A DNA stretch of 64,000 nt, taken from the NCBI GenBank assembly GCA_028279215.1, contig JANQOF010000021.1, forward strand, positions 1 through 64,000, read 5' to 3'. The stretch comes from Pirellulales bacterium (GTDB lineage Bacteria > Planctomycetota > Planctomycetia > Pirellulales > Lacipirellulaceae). The notes under the pieces are model-generated. The model saw only the letters and a program-made list of their open reading frames with translations. It was not told where the DNA came from and did not search any database. The position numbers and the translations under genes are program-made. Shown here in pieces: positions 35,659 to 43,993 of the stretch (within the stretch, counting starts at the first letter, position 1; every line of letters starts with the position of its first letter).

Positions 35659-35892
35659 ATGCACATGTCGCCAGAAGCCGAACGAATCTTTGCCGAAGTG
35701 GCCGAACTGCGGTCGACCCGCGCGCGGCGGTTCGAGCGCGACTTGGAATTGATCGATACGGAGTACGATTGCCGGATCGACCTCATTCGCCGCGAGTACC
35801 CAACGTCGGATCCGATGGTACCCGCGGCGGTGGCCGTATGGCGCCGTTCGAAAGATTGCTGCAAACGATGGCTACGGCGTATCGCGAAATGA
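35659..35892 (+). CDS. small charged protein (77 aa)
   Basis: No family is recognised. It is rich in Arg, Glu and Asp, with a helical FAEVAELRSTRARRFERDLE core and a Lys/Arg-rich C-terminus, and has no signal peptide. ATG 35659 has no good ribosome binding site; ATG 35665 is an alternative. Composition is plausible but short. It lies 44 bp after the membrane protein. Confidence 0.45.
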   Translation: MHMSPEAERIFAEVAELRSTRARRFERDLELIDTEYDCRIDLIRREYPTSDPMVPAAVAVWRRSKDCCKRWLRRIAK

Positions 35893-35926
35893 GAATGCGT
35901 TGCGGCGTATCGGCTGGATCGCGGGC

Positions 35927-36283
35927 CTACTCACTCAGCCACGCAAACGCGTCGTCGACTTTTTCGGCGTCGAAGTACTTCACCTTGGCCATGGTGAACG
36001 GCTTGCAGACGATCGCCATGTATTTTTCCCACGTGTTTTCGCCTACCAGGGCGATCCGTTCGATTTTGGTGCAATGCTCGGTGGCGAACTTGATGTCGTC
36101 CCACAGGGCGTGGGCATCCCAACCATGGAAGTCGTGAAACTGAGCGAGCACGCGAATCTTGCCGTCGTCGGCGATCGCCTTGTCGACCATCGGCACAAAC
36201 GTCTTGTAGTCCTCGTCGTGCAACTTGCCCGACAGACGAAAGGCCAGAATGTGATCGCTGGGGGCAGGAATGGGTTCGATCAT
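35927..36283 (-). CDS. SpoIIAA-like STAS-fold protein
   Basis: AGGAG precedes ATG 36283 by 9 nt. The 118-residue protein has the fold ILAFRLSGKLHDEDYKTFVP, then RVLAQFHDFHGWD and FATEHCTKIERIALVGENTW, matching the SpoIIAA-like (STAS) family related to Sec14-type lipid binding. It has no phosphorylatable Ser at the usual position. The role is unknown. It is on the minus strand just after the Arg/Pro-rich gene. Confidence 0.8.
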   Translation of the reverse strand: MIEPIPAPSDHILAFRLSGKLHDEDYKTFVPMVDKAIADDGKIRVLAQFHDFHGWDAHALWDDIKFATEHCTKIERIALVGENTWEKYMAIVCKPFTMAKVKYFDAEKVDDAFAWLSE

Positions 36284-36436
36284 GCCAGAGTTCTCCTTTT
36301 TCAACTCATTTTGAACGACTGCATTGCAACACGAACGATCGGTGCAACCACGGCACCGACGCGCTCGGCTACTCGCAATTATACGGCGTGGTGCGCGCCC
36401 ACGCATCACCCCGCACCGCGCCCTGTATTAAACCGC

Positions 36437-38305
36437 TTACTCCTCCTCAGGTGCTTCGAGTCGCACGAGAAGCCAGTATTCGACTTTTTCGGGCCCGAAA
36501 TGCACCATCACGGGTGCTTCGTCGAGCGTGAGGTTGTACAAGCCAGTTTCGATCACCACGTCGTCACTTTCGCCGATGCGAAAGGCGACACGCTGTGTCT
36601 CCTTGTCGACCTGGCCCGATACGGTCTTGGCGTCGTCGGTAGCCGTGTTGAACACGGTGCCGCTGACGATGCCTTCGGGGTTCACGGCCAGTTGGATGAT
36701 CCGCGTGGGCTCGGTCTCATCCTCGTCGGTCGAAATGGCGAACGTTCCCAGCGGCATCCAGTCGGCCTCTTCGGCAGCCGCTTCGTCCTCTGGCGGCGGC
36801 ACCGTGGCCAACGTCGCGGCGCTAGCGGCGAAATCGGCCGCCGTGCCGACATTTTGGCCATCGATGTACACGTTGTTGTTTTCGTAGTACACATTGCCGC
36901 CTGGTCCATAGTCGTAGTAGATCGGCTCCGACCAGTAGACGGCGGGAGTCGACCAAGTAAACCAGTTAGTCAGCGCACCGAATGTGGGAACGGTCCACCA
37001 ATACGAATACGGATAGCGGTTGAAGCAATAGCCGTAGTGCCAGCCGCCAATGTAGTGGTAGTGGTTGTTCCACCAGCGGGCGTTGAACCAGTTGTTGTGG
37101 TAGTGGTAGTGCCGCCAGTTGTGGCGCACCGAGTTACCCCAATAACCCCATCGAGCGCGTCGATTGGGGTGGCGGTTGTACCAGTTGCCCATGCCGTAAC
37201 CGGGGCGACCGGGCCGTGGCCAACGATCGCGAATGCCGCCCGAGCCCGGACGGTCCCACCATCCACCTCCTGGCCGATTCGGTCGGTTGGGCCGATCACC
37301 ACCGCCGCCCATCCAAGGTGGTCGATCACCGCCACCTGGTCGGTTCGGACGATTAGGTCGGTCGCCTCCCGCCCCGGGTCGCCCTGGTCGATCACCGCCA
37401 GCACCGGGACGTCCAGGTCGATCGCCTCCGTCACCGGTGCCAGGACGCGAGGGCCTACTTGGCCGATCTGGGCGGTCGGGTCGATTCGGTCGGCTTGGCT
37501 GGGTCGACGGTCGACCGGGCCGCGAACCATCGCCAGCGCCCGGCCGTGTCGGTCGAGTCGGACGATCGCCCGCGCCAGGGCGCGTGCCGGGACGAGTCGG
37601 TCGGCCGGCAAGATCGTTGGGACGTCCGCCGGGGCGAGTCGAAGGCCGCTGGATTCCCAAGAAGTCGCTCAAGTCGCCCGCACTCGGGCGTCCGCCTGGG
37701 CGCGTGCCGGCACTAGGTCGCCCGTCAGATCCAGGTCGACCACCAGGACGGTTTCCGGCAATTCCACCCGGTGTCGATCCAGGGCGATTCGGCCTTTGGC
37801 CGATGGACGAACGGTTGGAGGGCCGCGAGAAATCAGGACGGTTCGGGCGCGCGTCGGGACGCCGATTGGGGGACGATGGTCGCCCAGCAAAGTTCGGTGT
37901 GCTGGAGTTCGGTCGTCGATTGGGGAGTCGGTTGCTCGCCGACCCGCGGCCTGGGTAACTCGAAGGCCGCGAAGGATTAAGCCCACCCGAAGCACGACTC
38001 GGACGATTAATTTGGGGTCGCGTTTGTGGCCGGCTCATTTGTGGCCGCGAACGGTTCACCTGAGGTCGCGACTGGGGGCGACTCATTTGTGGTCGCGACA
38101 TCCCACCACGCGAGCCGCCTCGAGAGCCGCCCATGCGGGGAGCACTCATCGAGCGTCCGCCGCCACCGCCGGCGCGCATTCCGCCCCTTCCTCCACCGCC
38201 ACCCCCACCACCGCCTCGGCCGCCGCCGCCACGAATGGCGAAACAGCTTTCGGCAGTGAACAGAATCACGGCCAATAATGCAACTGCTACGAGTAGACGT
38301 TTCAT
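36437..38305 (-). CDS. large Gly/Arg/Pro/Asn-rich exported protein
   Basis: ATG 38305 opens a signal peptide (KRLLVAVALLAVILFTAESC, FA). Residues ~25-380 are low complexity: a Gly run, then SRPQMSRPQSRPQ-like and NRPNRPGGGDRP-like repeats with high Arg and Pro. Residues ~380-480 are rich in Trp, Tyr, His and Asn (YWGNSVRHNWRHYHYHNNWF). The C-terminal ~150 residues form an acidic beta-rich domain. This order recalls proteins in planctomycetes once called mu-protocadherin-like. Translation is coupled to the upstream gene: its GAGGAGGAATAA end, 4 nt before this ATG, doubles as ribosome binding site. It is probably a cell-surface or envelope protein. Confidence 0.8.
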   Translation of the reverse strand: MKRLLVAVALLAVILFTAESCFAIRGGGGRGGGGGGGGGRGGMRAGGGGGRSMSAPRMGGSRGGSRGGMSRPQMSRPQSRPQVNRSRPQMSRPQTRPQINRPSRASGGLNPSRPSSYPGRGSASNRLPNRRPNSSTPNFAGRPSSPNRRPDARPNRPDFSRPSNRSSIGQRPNRPGSTPGGIAGNRPGGRPGSDGRPSAGTRPGGRPSAGDLSDFLGIQRPSTRPGGRPNDLAGRPTRPGTRPGAGDRPTRPTRPGAGDGSRPGRPSTQPSRPNRPDRPDRPSRPSRPGTGDGGDRPGRPGAGGDRPGRPGAGGDRPNRPNRPGGGDRPPWMGGGGDRPNRPNRPGGGWWDRPGSGGIRDRWPRPGRPGYGMGNWYNRHPNRRARWGYWGNSVRHNWRHYHYHNNWFNARWWNNHYHYIGGWHYGYCFNRYPYSYWWTVPTFGALTNWFTWSTPAVYWSEPIYYDYGPGGNVYYENNNVYIDGQNVGTAADFAASAATLATVPPPEDEAAAEEADWMPLGTFAISTDEDETEPTRIIQLAVNPEGIVSGTVFNTATDDAKTVSGQVDKETQRVAFRIGESDDVVIETGLYNLTLDEAPVMVHFGPEKVEYWLLVRLEAPEEE

Positions 38306-38309
38306 CCGA

Positions 38310-39248
38310 TTATTCCTCCTCGCTAGCATCGACCGCTGTGTATTCATCCGCTACCCGAACCACCCGAACCGCTGGCTGCGAAGGCAGCGGTTCGCCATCG
38401 ATCTCTTGGCCAATGTTCTCAACCTCGAGCGTGTCGTTGTCGACGATCCGAATCACCTGCGTGCCCGAACAAGCCGAGCCATCGACCAGCGTTTGCCACA
38501 GGCGACCATTCCACTCGTTGTCCGAGTGCGTCCAGGTGCCACCGCCAAACGAGCCGTCGGAAAAGAACGACCACGACCGCACGCAGTTCTCGATTGGGTC
38601 CCATCCAATCACCTGCGTTCCTTGCGAGGTTTGCTCCTCGTCGTCGATGGTGAACGAACGAATCAAGAATGTTTGGTTGGCGCCCCAACGAACGGTAGTG
38701 TTCACAGCCGGGCCGTCACCTTGGTCCTGCCATTGGCCCACAAAGAAACTAAGCGGCTCCAGCTTGCCTGTGGTGTCCTCAAGTAGTGGCGGCGCGGATT
38801 CGACCACCTTGGCCAATTGCCACTTGCCATCGCTGGAGGTAAGCACTGCGTGGAAGCCGCCGTGCCGCGGTTCGGCGTCGGGAAGCATCAACGTGGTTTG
38901 GCCGTCCAAACACACCACGCCGGGTGCCACCTCCTTGATCGAATCGATGGTGCCGTTGAGCTTGGCGCCTGGGTTCTCGTCGAAGAACGCTTGGAAGTCG
39001 GCGGTAATTTCATCTCGCCCATTCGACGCGGCGCCAGTAGCGGTGCTTTCCCATTCGGCGTCTGCGGTCCAAAACGCGGCAAGTTTGCCGGCGTCGCCTT
39101 CGCCAAAGGCCACGGTGTACGAGCGGAGGAAGTCTTCCGCTCCCTGCGTGGACGACTCGGTCGCAGCCTGCTCTTGCGCAAACGCCAAGCTATTGACTAC
39201 GGACATGAATGAGCAAATGAACGCAACGCGGAAGCACGCGCGGAGCAT
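38310..39248 (-). CDS. exported NTF2-like (SgcJ/EcaC, DUF4440-type) protein
   Basis: ATG 39248 starts a signal peptide (LRACFRVAFICSFMSVVNSL, AFA). Residues ~35-165 form an NTF2-like domain (AEDFLRSYTVAFGEGDAGKL, DEITADFQAFFDENPGAKLN). A second ~120-residue beta-rich domain follows (FFVGQWQDQGDGP, SWSFFSDGSFGGGTWTHSD), resembling DUF1579-type lipocalin-like folds. The protein ends in Glu-Glu-Glu whose codons double as the ribosome binding site of the downstream Arg/Pro-rich gene, so the two are made together. Confidence 0.8.
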   Translation of the reverse strand: MLRACFRVAFICSFMSVVNSLAFAQEQAATESSTQGAEDFLRSYTVAFGEGDAGKLAAFWTADAEWESTATGAASNGRDEITADFQAFFDENPGAKLNGTIDSIKEVAPGVVCLDGQTTLMLPDAEPRHGGFHAVLTSSDGKWQLAKVVESAPPLLEDTTGKLEPLSFFVGQWQDQGDGPAVNTTVRWGANQTFLIRSFTIDDEEQTSQGTQVIGWDPIENCVRSWSFFSDGSFGGGTWTHSDNEWNGRLWQTLVDGSACSGTQVIRIVDNDTLEVENIGQEIDGEPLPSQPAVRVVRVADEYTAVDASEEE

Positions 39249-39425
39249 GGCAGGGACCCCTTCACACGATTTTGTGGCACGACGAGATGGTCTGGGCGAT
39301 TGCTCCAGTTCCGATGGAGCACCAACCTGAAATGACTGAGTCCCTGTACCAAGAGTGTAGGCCACAAAACGGCCACGGGGCAACCGTGCGTTTGCCGCGT
39401 TCACCAGAACTTCACAGGCAGAATT

Positions 39426-40322
39426 TCAGCCTGCGCTCACCACTATTACCGTCACGTTATCCTTACCACCGGCATCGAGGGCGCGCTCGACGAGCGTATC
39501 GGCAGCCTGTTGAACGTCTTCGACCGTTTGGAGAATCTGCGAGATTTCGTCGTCCATGAGCATGTCGGTAAGACCATCGGTGCACAGCAGCAATCGATCG
39601 CCTTCGGCTAAACGTAGGTGGTGGATCTGGGCCGATACGTCTTGTTTGTCGCCGCCGAAGTTGTTGAGTAGCAGGTGGCGAAACTGTTGCACCGATTGCG
39701 GCTCTTTCCCAGCATCGATAAACGCTTGGGCAACTGTTTCGTCGTGCGTGACTTGGCGCAACTCTTCCTGCCTAAGCGTGTACGCCCGCGAGTCGCCCAA
39801 GTGCACTACGAGCACGTCGGGTCCCAAGCAGAGCGCCGAGGTCCAAGTGGTACCCATGCCGACTAGCGCCGGATCGGCCCGCGTGTATTCCTGCAGCGCC
39901 GATTGGATTCCCTGCACATACGCCTTGACCCGTTGGCGAATCTGTTGGGCTTCGAAGTCAGTGAACTTCATCACCCAACTGGTAGCCTTCTCGGCCAAAT
40001 CGAACATCGTTTCCAGCGCTAGGCGACTGGCAAACTCGCCAAACCGTTCACCCCCCATGCCATCGGCGACGACGGCAGCATACGTGGTCTCTTCACCCAG
40101 CGCGCCGGCGCCGCGGTCGAGATTCGTTAGCAGCAGCTTGCTCACACGCAGTCGCTCGACGACCACGAAATGGTCTTCATTGTTTTCACGCACCTTACCG
40201 GCGTGTGACTGCGCCCCAAACTGGTACCAAAGCTGCTGCTGGGGATTAGCAAAGAACTTGTCGGCGAATTGGTCGTCCGTGAGGTACTTGCCGGTATCGT
40301 CGAGGTCTTGAGGCACGGCCAC
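39426..40322 (-). CDS. PPM/PP2C-type protein phosphatase
   Basis: Metal-dependent Ser/Thr phosphatase of 298 residues. A ~35-residue N-terminal extension precedes the domain. Motifs are AGKVRENNEDHF (metal Asp), VVADGMGGERFGEFAS, VVHLGDSRAYTLR, LLLCTDGLTDML and the final GGKDNVTVIVV, all with the required acidic metal ligands. It probably reverses Ser/Thr kinase action, of which there is one in the window at 52565-54733. It lies 116 bp after hemA on the same strand. Confidence 0.93.
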   Translation of the reverse strand: MAVPQDLDDTGKYLTDDQFADKFFANPQQQLWYQFGAQSHAGKVRENNEDHFVVVERLRVSKLLLTNLDRGAGALGEETTYAAVVADGMGGERFGEFASRLALETMFDLAEKATSWVMKFTDFEAQQIRQRVKAYVQGIQSALQEYTRADPALVGMGTTWTSALCLGPDVLVVHLGDSRAYTLRQEELRQVTHDETVAQAFIDAGKEPQSVQQFRHLLLNNFGGDKQDVSAQIHHLRLAEGDRLLLCTDGLTDMLMDDEISQILQTVEDVQQAADTLVERALDAGGKDNVTVIVVSAG

Positions 40323-40438
40323 CGCAGTTCCACCTGAGAATCGAGAGAAATACCGTAAATGATTGTACCCAAATCGGTCGACAGATTACCGACAAATCTG
40401 GTCGACAAGGACCCAAACTACCCGAAGCATTACGCAAA

Positions 40439-41716
40439 TCACTCCCTCAATTGAAAAAGCCGTCGAAGGGCCTCCAGTAGTCCGCGGTGGTTGTCGCGTT
40501 CGGCTTCGTCGCGAAGCGATTGGATCGGGGGATGGAGGAGTTTGTTCATCAGTCGGTCGGCGAAGCGGATAACTTCCTGGCGGGTCGACTCGTCGACGTC
40601 GCCCAGCTTGTTCATTAGCCGGGCCAGTTCGGCTTGTTTTACGACATCCCATTCTTCGCGGAGTTGAACGATGAGTGGCGAAGAGGTTTGCATGCGTGCG
40701 TCGGTCAAGAACCGTACTGTTTCATCGGAAATAATATGCTCGGCGCGCGGCAATTCTCGCTCGCGGCTCTTGCGATTTTGTTCACAGGCGAGCGACAAGT
40801 CGTCGATCGAGTACAAGTACGTACCAAGCTCGTCGCCGATGGATGGTTCGAAGTCGCGCGGCAAGGCCAAGTCGAGAATGAACAGCGGACGTTGTTTTCG
40901 TTCGGCTGCAATCTGCTTGCGGAAATAGTCGAGAGTCACAATCGGATGCCCCGCGCCGGTGGTGGAGATCACCAAGTCGGCGCGAACAAGCTGTTGATGC
41001 AATTCGCCCCACGGCGCGACCGTTGCATTCCACTCGGTCGCCAGGGCCTCGGCACGTTTCGGGTCGCGATTGAGCAGTGTGAAGCGTCGCGCGCCGGCGT
41101 CTTGCAGATAACGGAGTGTCTCATCGGCCATCTCGCCGGCGCCGATCACCAGTACGTGTTTATCGTCGAACGTTTCGAATATGCGACCGGCGAAGTCGGC
41201 AATGGCTACGCTGGGGATACTCACGCGATGCCGGTGCAGCGAGGTTTCGCCCGTCACTCGACGGGCCACGCGAAGCGCTGCTTGGAAGCAGCCGTGCATG
41301 TGTGGCCCCGCCGACCCAAGCTCGCACGCTAGTTCGTACGCCTGTTTGACTTGGGCCAGGATTTGCGGCTCGCCAACCACCATGCTGTCGAGACTGGCCG
41401 CGACGCGGAACAAGTGCTCGACTACTGCCCGACCGTCGAGCGACACCAGATGCCCGGCAACTTCTTCCAGCGGAATCGAATGCCAGCCGGTAAGATACTC
41501 GGCCACCATGCTCTCGTTGGGTGGCGGGCCATCGCCGGCGGTGGCGGCGTAGAGTTCCACTCGGTTGCAAGTCGAGAGCAGCACGGCCTCGACATCCGGG
41601 TGCGATGCACGCCACGTGGCAAGGGCATCCGCAGCCTGATCGGGCGTGAACGCAAGACGTTCGCGAACCGCGATGTTCGACTCGTGGTGGGTGCAACCAA
41701 CCATGCGGAGGTTCAT
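40439..41716 (-). CDS. hemA: glutamyl-tRNA reductase
   Basis: HemA reduces glutamyl-tRNA to glutamate-1-semialdehyde, the first committed step of tetrapyrrole synthesis. Motifs are LLSTCNRVELY with the catalytic Cys near 50, GEPQILAQVKQAYE near 115, the NADPH-binding VLVIGAGEMADETLRYL near 185 and FILDLALPRDFEPSIGDE near 275. The 425-residue length is usual. GGAG precedes ATG 41716, and its first bases overlap the stop of the membrane gene upstream (ATGA), so translation is coupled. Confidence 0.95.
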   Translation of the reverse strand: MNLRMVGCTHHESNIAVRERLAFTPDQAADALATWRASHPDVEAVLLSTCNRVELYAATAGDGPPPNESMVAEYLTGWHSIPLEEVAGHLVSLDGRAVVEHLFRVAASLDSMVVGEPQILAQVKQAYELACELGSAGPHMHGCFQAALRVARRVTGETSLHRHRVSIPSVAIADFAGRIFETFDDKHVLVIGAGEMADETLRYLQDAGARRFTLLNRDPKRAEALATEWNATVAPWGELHQQLVRADLVISTTGAGHPIVTLDYFRKQIAAERKQRPLFILDLALPRDFEPSIGDELGTYLYSIDDLSLACEQNRKSRERELPRAEHIISDETVRFLTDARMQTSSPLIVQLREEWDVVKQAELARLMNKLGDVDESTRQEVIRFADRLMNKLLHPPIQSLRDEAERDNHRGLLEALRRLFQLRE

Positions 41717-42660
41717 GCTTGGATCTCCACATCGTTGTTGGCTGAGCGATTGGTAGTCGGTTTCGCACTGCAAGGCAAGCCACTAGTGGCTTGCAGTGTC
41801 ACCGCGTCACGTCGGCCGGCATTTGCAGGCGGCGTGCCGTGTATGTCGGTCACGGTGAAAGTGATAAGTGTGATCACCAAGAAGCCAAACGATGCGAGCG
41901 TGAGATACGCCACTTTGCGGCCGGTGCGAGCGGCGGGGTACCACAAACGAAACAGCTCGGCAGCCACCAGCCACACCAGCATCACCAGCAGCGACAACAC
42001 AACTGGATCGGCCAACAGTCGGTAGTCGGCCTCGCCTCCATGTCGAATGCGGCTGAGTACAATTCCCGACAGAAACCCACCTGCGACAAGTACTGCTGAG
42101 ATACCAAGCGACCGGCTATTCGTACGTTCGAGCCATTCGAGACTGGGCAATCGAAACCTGGGTGTGGCGGGTAGCTTGTGTTTGAGCCGCCAGCTTTGAA
42201 TCAGGTACATTAGCCCGGCCGCGAATCCAACGCATACGGTTACGGTGGCAAGCATCATCAAGGTGCCGTGCAGGCCGCTCCAAAACTCGGAGGCGCGCTG
42301 CTCCGCGAATGGTTCGTGGCTGGCGCCCTCGGCAAAGGCGATGATCGCCAGGACCAGCGGCAGAACGAATAGTCCCATCGCCGATCCGGGCGAAGTAAAA
42401 ACAACCCAAAGGTAGAACGCGGCCAGAACCCAAGCGACGACTAGATACCAGTTTTCAGCGCTGCCAAGGATAGCAACGTCTTTATTGGAAATGCTCGCCA
42501 AATAGAGCGTGTGCGCCAGCAACCCAGCGACCGCCATCACCAACATGGCCGCCCGATGCCACCCAAACCGCACCCACAGCCCCGCGACCTCGAAAACGAG
42601 CGCGATGGTGTAAGAGGCGGCGAAGCAAAAAACGGAAATGCCAGACAAGAGAATGACCAA
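41713..42660 (-). CDS. HemX/CcsA-type cytochrome c biogenesis membrane protein
   Basis: About eight membrane helices in 315 residues. It shows the pattern of the CcsA/CcmC/HemX family, with conserved Trp-rich segment AENWYLVVAWVLAAFYLWVV and His in the SGLHGTLMMLATVTVCVGF and LLADPVVLSLLVMLVWLVAA segments, which serve haem handling. Its stop overlaps the hemA start by ATGA. HemX proteins adjust HemA levels in some bacteria, and the pairing here fits such a role, which is an inference. The last ~30 residues are hydrophilic and unusual. Confidence 0.85.
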   Translation of the reverse strand: MVILLSGISVFCFAASYTIALVFEVAGLWVRFGWHRAAMLVMAVAGLLAHTLYLASISNKDVAILGSAENWYLVVAWVLAAFYLWVVFTSPGSAMGLFVLPLVLAIIAFAEGASHEPFAEQRASEFWSGLHGTLMMLATVTVCVGFAAGLMYLIQSWRLKHKLPATPRFRLPSLEWLERTNSRSLGISAVLVAGGFLSGIVLSRIRHGGEADYRLLADPVVLSLLVMLVWLVAAELFRLWYPAARTGRKVAYLTLASFGFLVITLITFTVTDIHGTPPANAGRRDAVTLQATSGLPCSAKPTTNRSANNDVEIQA

Positions 42661-42701
42661 TCAAGGTAGTTCGAAGTAGCCAACCGCTTGGTTCTCAGTT
42701 G

Positions 42702-43760
42702 TCACAAGTCATTATCCAATCCGTAGTCCTTAATCTTCTTGTGCAGCGTGTTTCGATTGATGCCCAAGCGGCTGGCGGCTTTGATTTGGACGCCTTGGCA
42801 TTGGTCGAGTACTTGGGCGATGACCTCACGCTCGACACGATCGACAATGCGGCTATGCAGGTCGACGGCTTTGTCATCTGCCTTCGATAGGCCCTCCACC
42901 ACCAGGTGCTGGGCCAGCGAGTCGAAATCGAACTTCGGTGCAGCGCTGGAAATGGTCGGGTCGATCTCGCCGCGAACGACGCCGGGCAACACGTCGGGCG
43001 TAAGCTCGTCGCCGGTCGCCATTACCACCGCGTGTTCGATGATGTTCTGCAGCTCTCGTACGTTGCCTGGCCAACGATACGCCTGAAGCGACTCCATTGC
43101 CTCGGGGTGAATATGCGTAACGTAGCGGTCGTTGCCTTCGTTGTAGATATTCAGGAAGTGGCCGACGAGTTCCGGAATGTCTTCGCGCCGTTCGCGCAAG
43201 GGCGGCAAGTGAATTGGCACCACGTTCAAACGATAGTAGAGGTCCTCGCGAAACGTGCCATCGGTCGCCATTTCGAGCAGGTTGCGATTGCTAGCCGAGA
43301 CAATCCGCGTGTCGACTCGGATCGTCGTATCGCCTCCCACACGTTCGAATTCGCGCTCTTGCAGTACTCGGAGCAGTTTGACTTGCAATAGCGGCGTCGT
43401 GGAATTGATCTCGTCGAGAAAGATGGTTCCCGTGTCGGCGCTCTGGAATCGCCCAGCGCGATCGGACACCGCGCCCGTAAAGGCTCCTTTCACGTGCCCG
43501 AACAGTTCGCTTTCGAGTAGATTCTCAGAAAGCGCTCCGCAATTTACCTTCACGAACGGCCGGACGCGGCGGTCGGAGAGTTCGTGCACCGCCTTGGCCA
43601 CGAGTTCTTTCCCCGTTCCCGTCTCGCCGAGCAACAACACCGATGCGTTCGAGCGTGCCACCTGACGGGTAGTGCGATACACCTCGAGCATCGCCTGACT
43701 CGAGCCAATAATGCCCGGCAATGGGAGCGTGGAAGCGGGTTGTCCGTTCGTCAAAGGCAC
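42702..43760 (-). CDS. sigma-54-dependent transcriptional activator (AAA+ with Fis HTH)
   Basis: The AAA+ domain has Walker A GETGTGKE, the sigma-54 contact loop GAFTGA, Walker B GTIFLDE and R-finger region, ending in a Fis-type HTH ([20 protein letters not shown]). No receiver, GAF or PAS domain is at the N-terminus, so control of its activity is unknown. The GTG at 43760 is the suggested start; the frame runs on to 43859, but that part translates a dispersed GACGCAAAGACGCG-type repeat. It lies just after hemX-hemA and before the sulfur-less argH region. Confidence 0.88.
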   Translation of the reverse strand: MPLTNGQPASTLPLPGIIGSSQAMLEVYRTTRQVARSNASVLLLGETGTGKELVAKAVHELSDRRVRPFVKVNCGALSENLLESELFGHVKGAFTGAVSDRAGRFQSADTGTIFLDEINSTTPLLQVKLLRVLQEREFERVGGDTTIRVDTRIVSASNRNLLEMATDGTFREDLYYRLNVVPIHLPPLRERREDIPELVGHFLNIYNEGNDRYVTHIHPEAMESLQAYRWPGNVRELQNIIEHAVVMATGDELTPDVLPGVVRGEIDPTISSAAPKFDFDSLAQHLVVEGLSKADDKAVDLHSRIVDRVEREVIAQVLDQCQGVQIKAASRLGINRNTLHKKIKDYGLDNDL

Positions 43761-43780
43761 GTGCTTACTAGTGGGTTCTT

Positions 43781-43820
43781 GACGCAAAGACGCGAAGACG
43801 CAGAGACTCGCAAAGACGCG
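43781..43820. repeat. GACGCAAAGACGCG-type intergenic repeat
   Basis: About 40 bp of near-tandem CGCAAAGACGCGAAGACGCA-like text. A shorter related copy in reverse orientation lies at about 43950-43985. It overlaps the spurious 5' end of the sigma-54 activator frame. Confidence 0.65.
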
Positions 43821-43993
43821 CACAATGGACCGCAGCAACAACTGGTGATCGAAGGGCACTCACGGTCTAACCGCGGCTTGAAATGATCTAATGGCAGTTT
43901 CAATTTAGATGTGGGGAAAGTTCAATTTGGTTTTCCAAAGTAACAACATCCTCTGCGCGCCTTTCTATCTTCGTGCCTTTGCGTCGAACAACA

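Noticed and set aside
35900..38278. A 792-codon open frame on the plus strand.
   Set aside because: It is the antisense shadow of the Arg/Pro/Gly-rich gene; the repeats are stop-poor on both strands, and there is no ribosome binding site or sensible N-terminus.
43950..43985. A repeat stretch considered as CRISPR-like.
   Set aside because: Only one or two degenerate units and no evenly spaced spacers.
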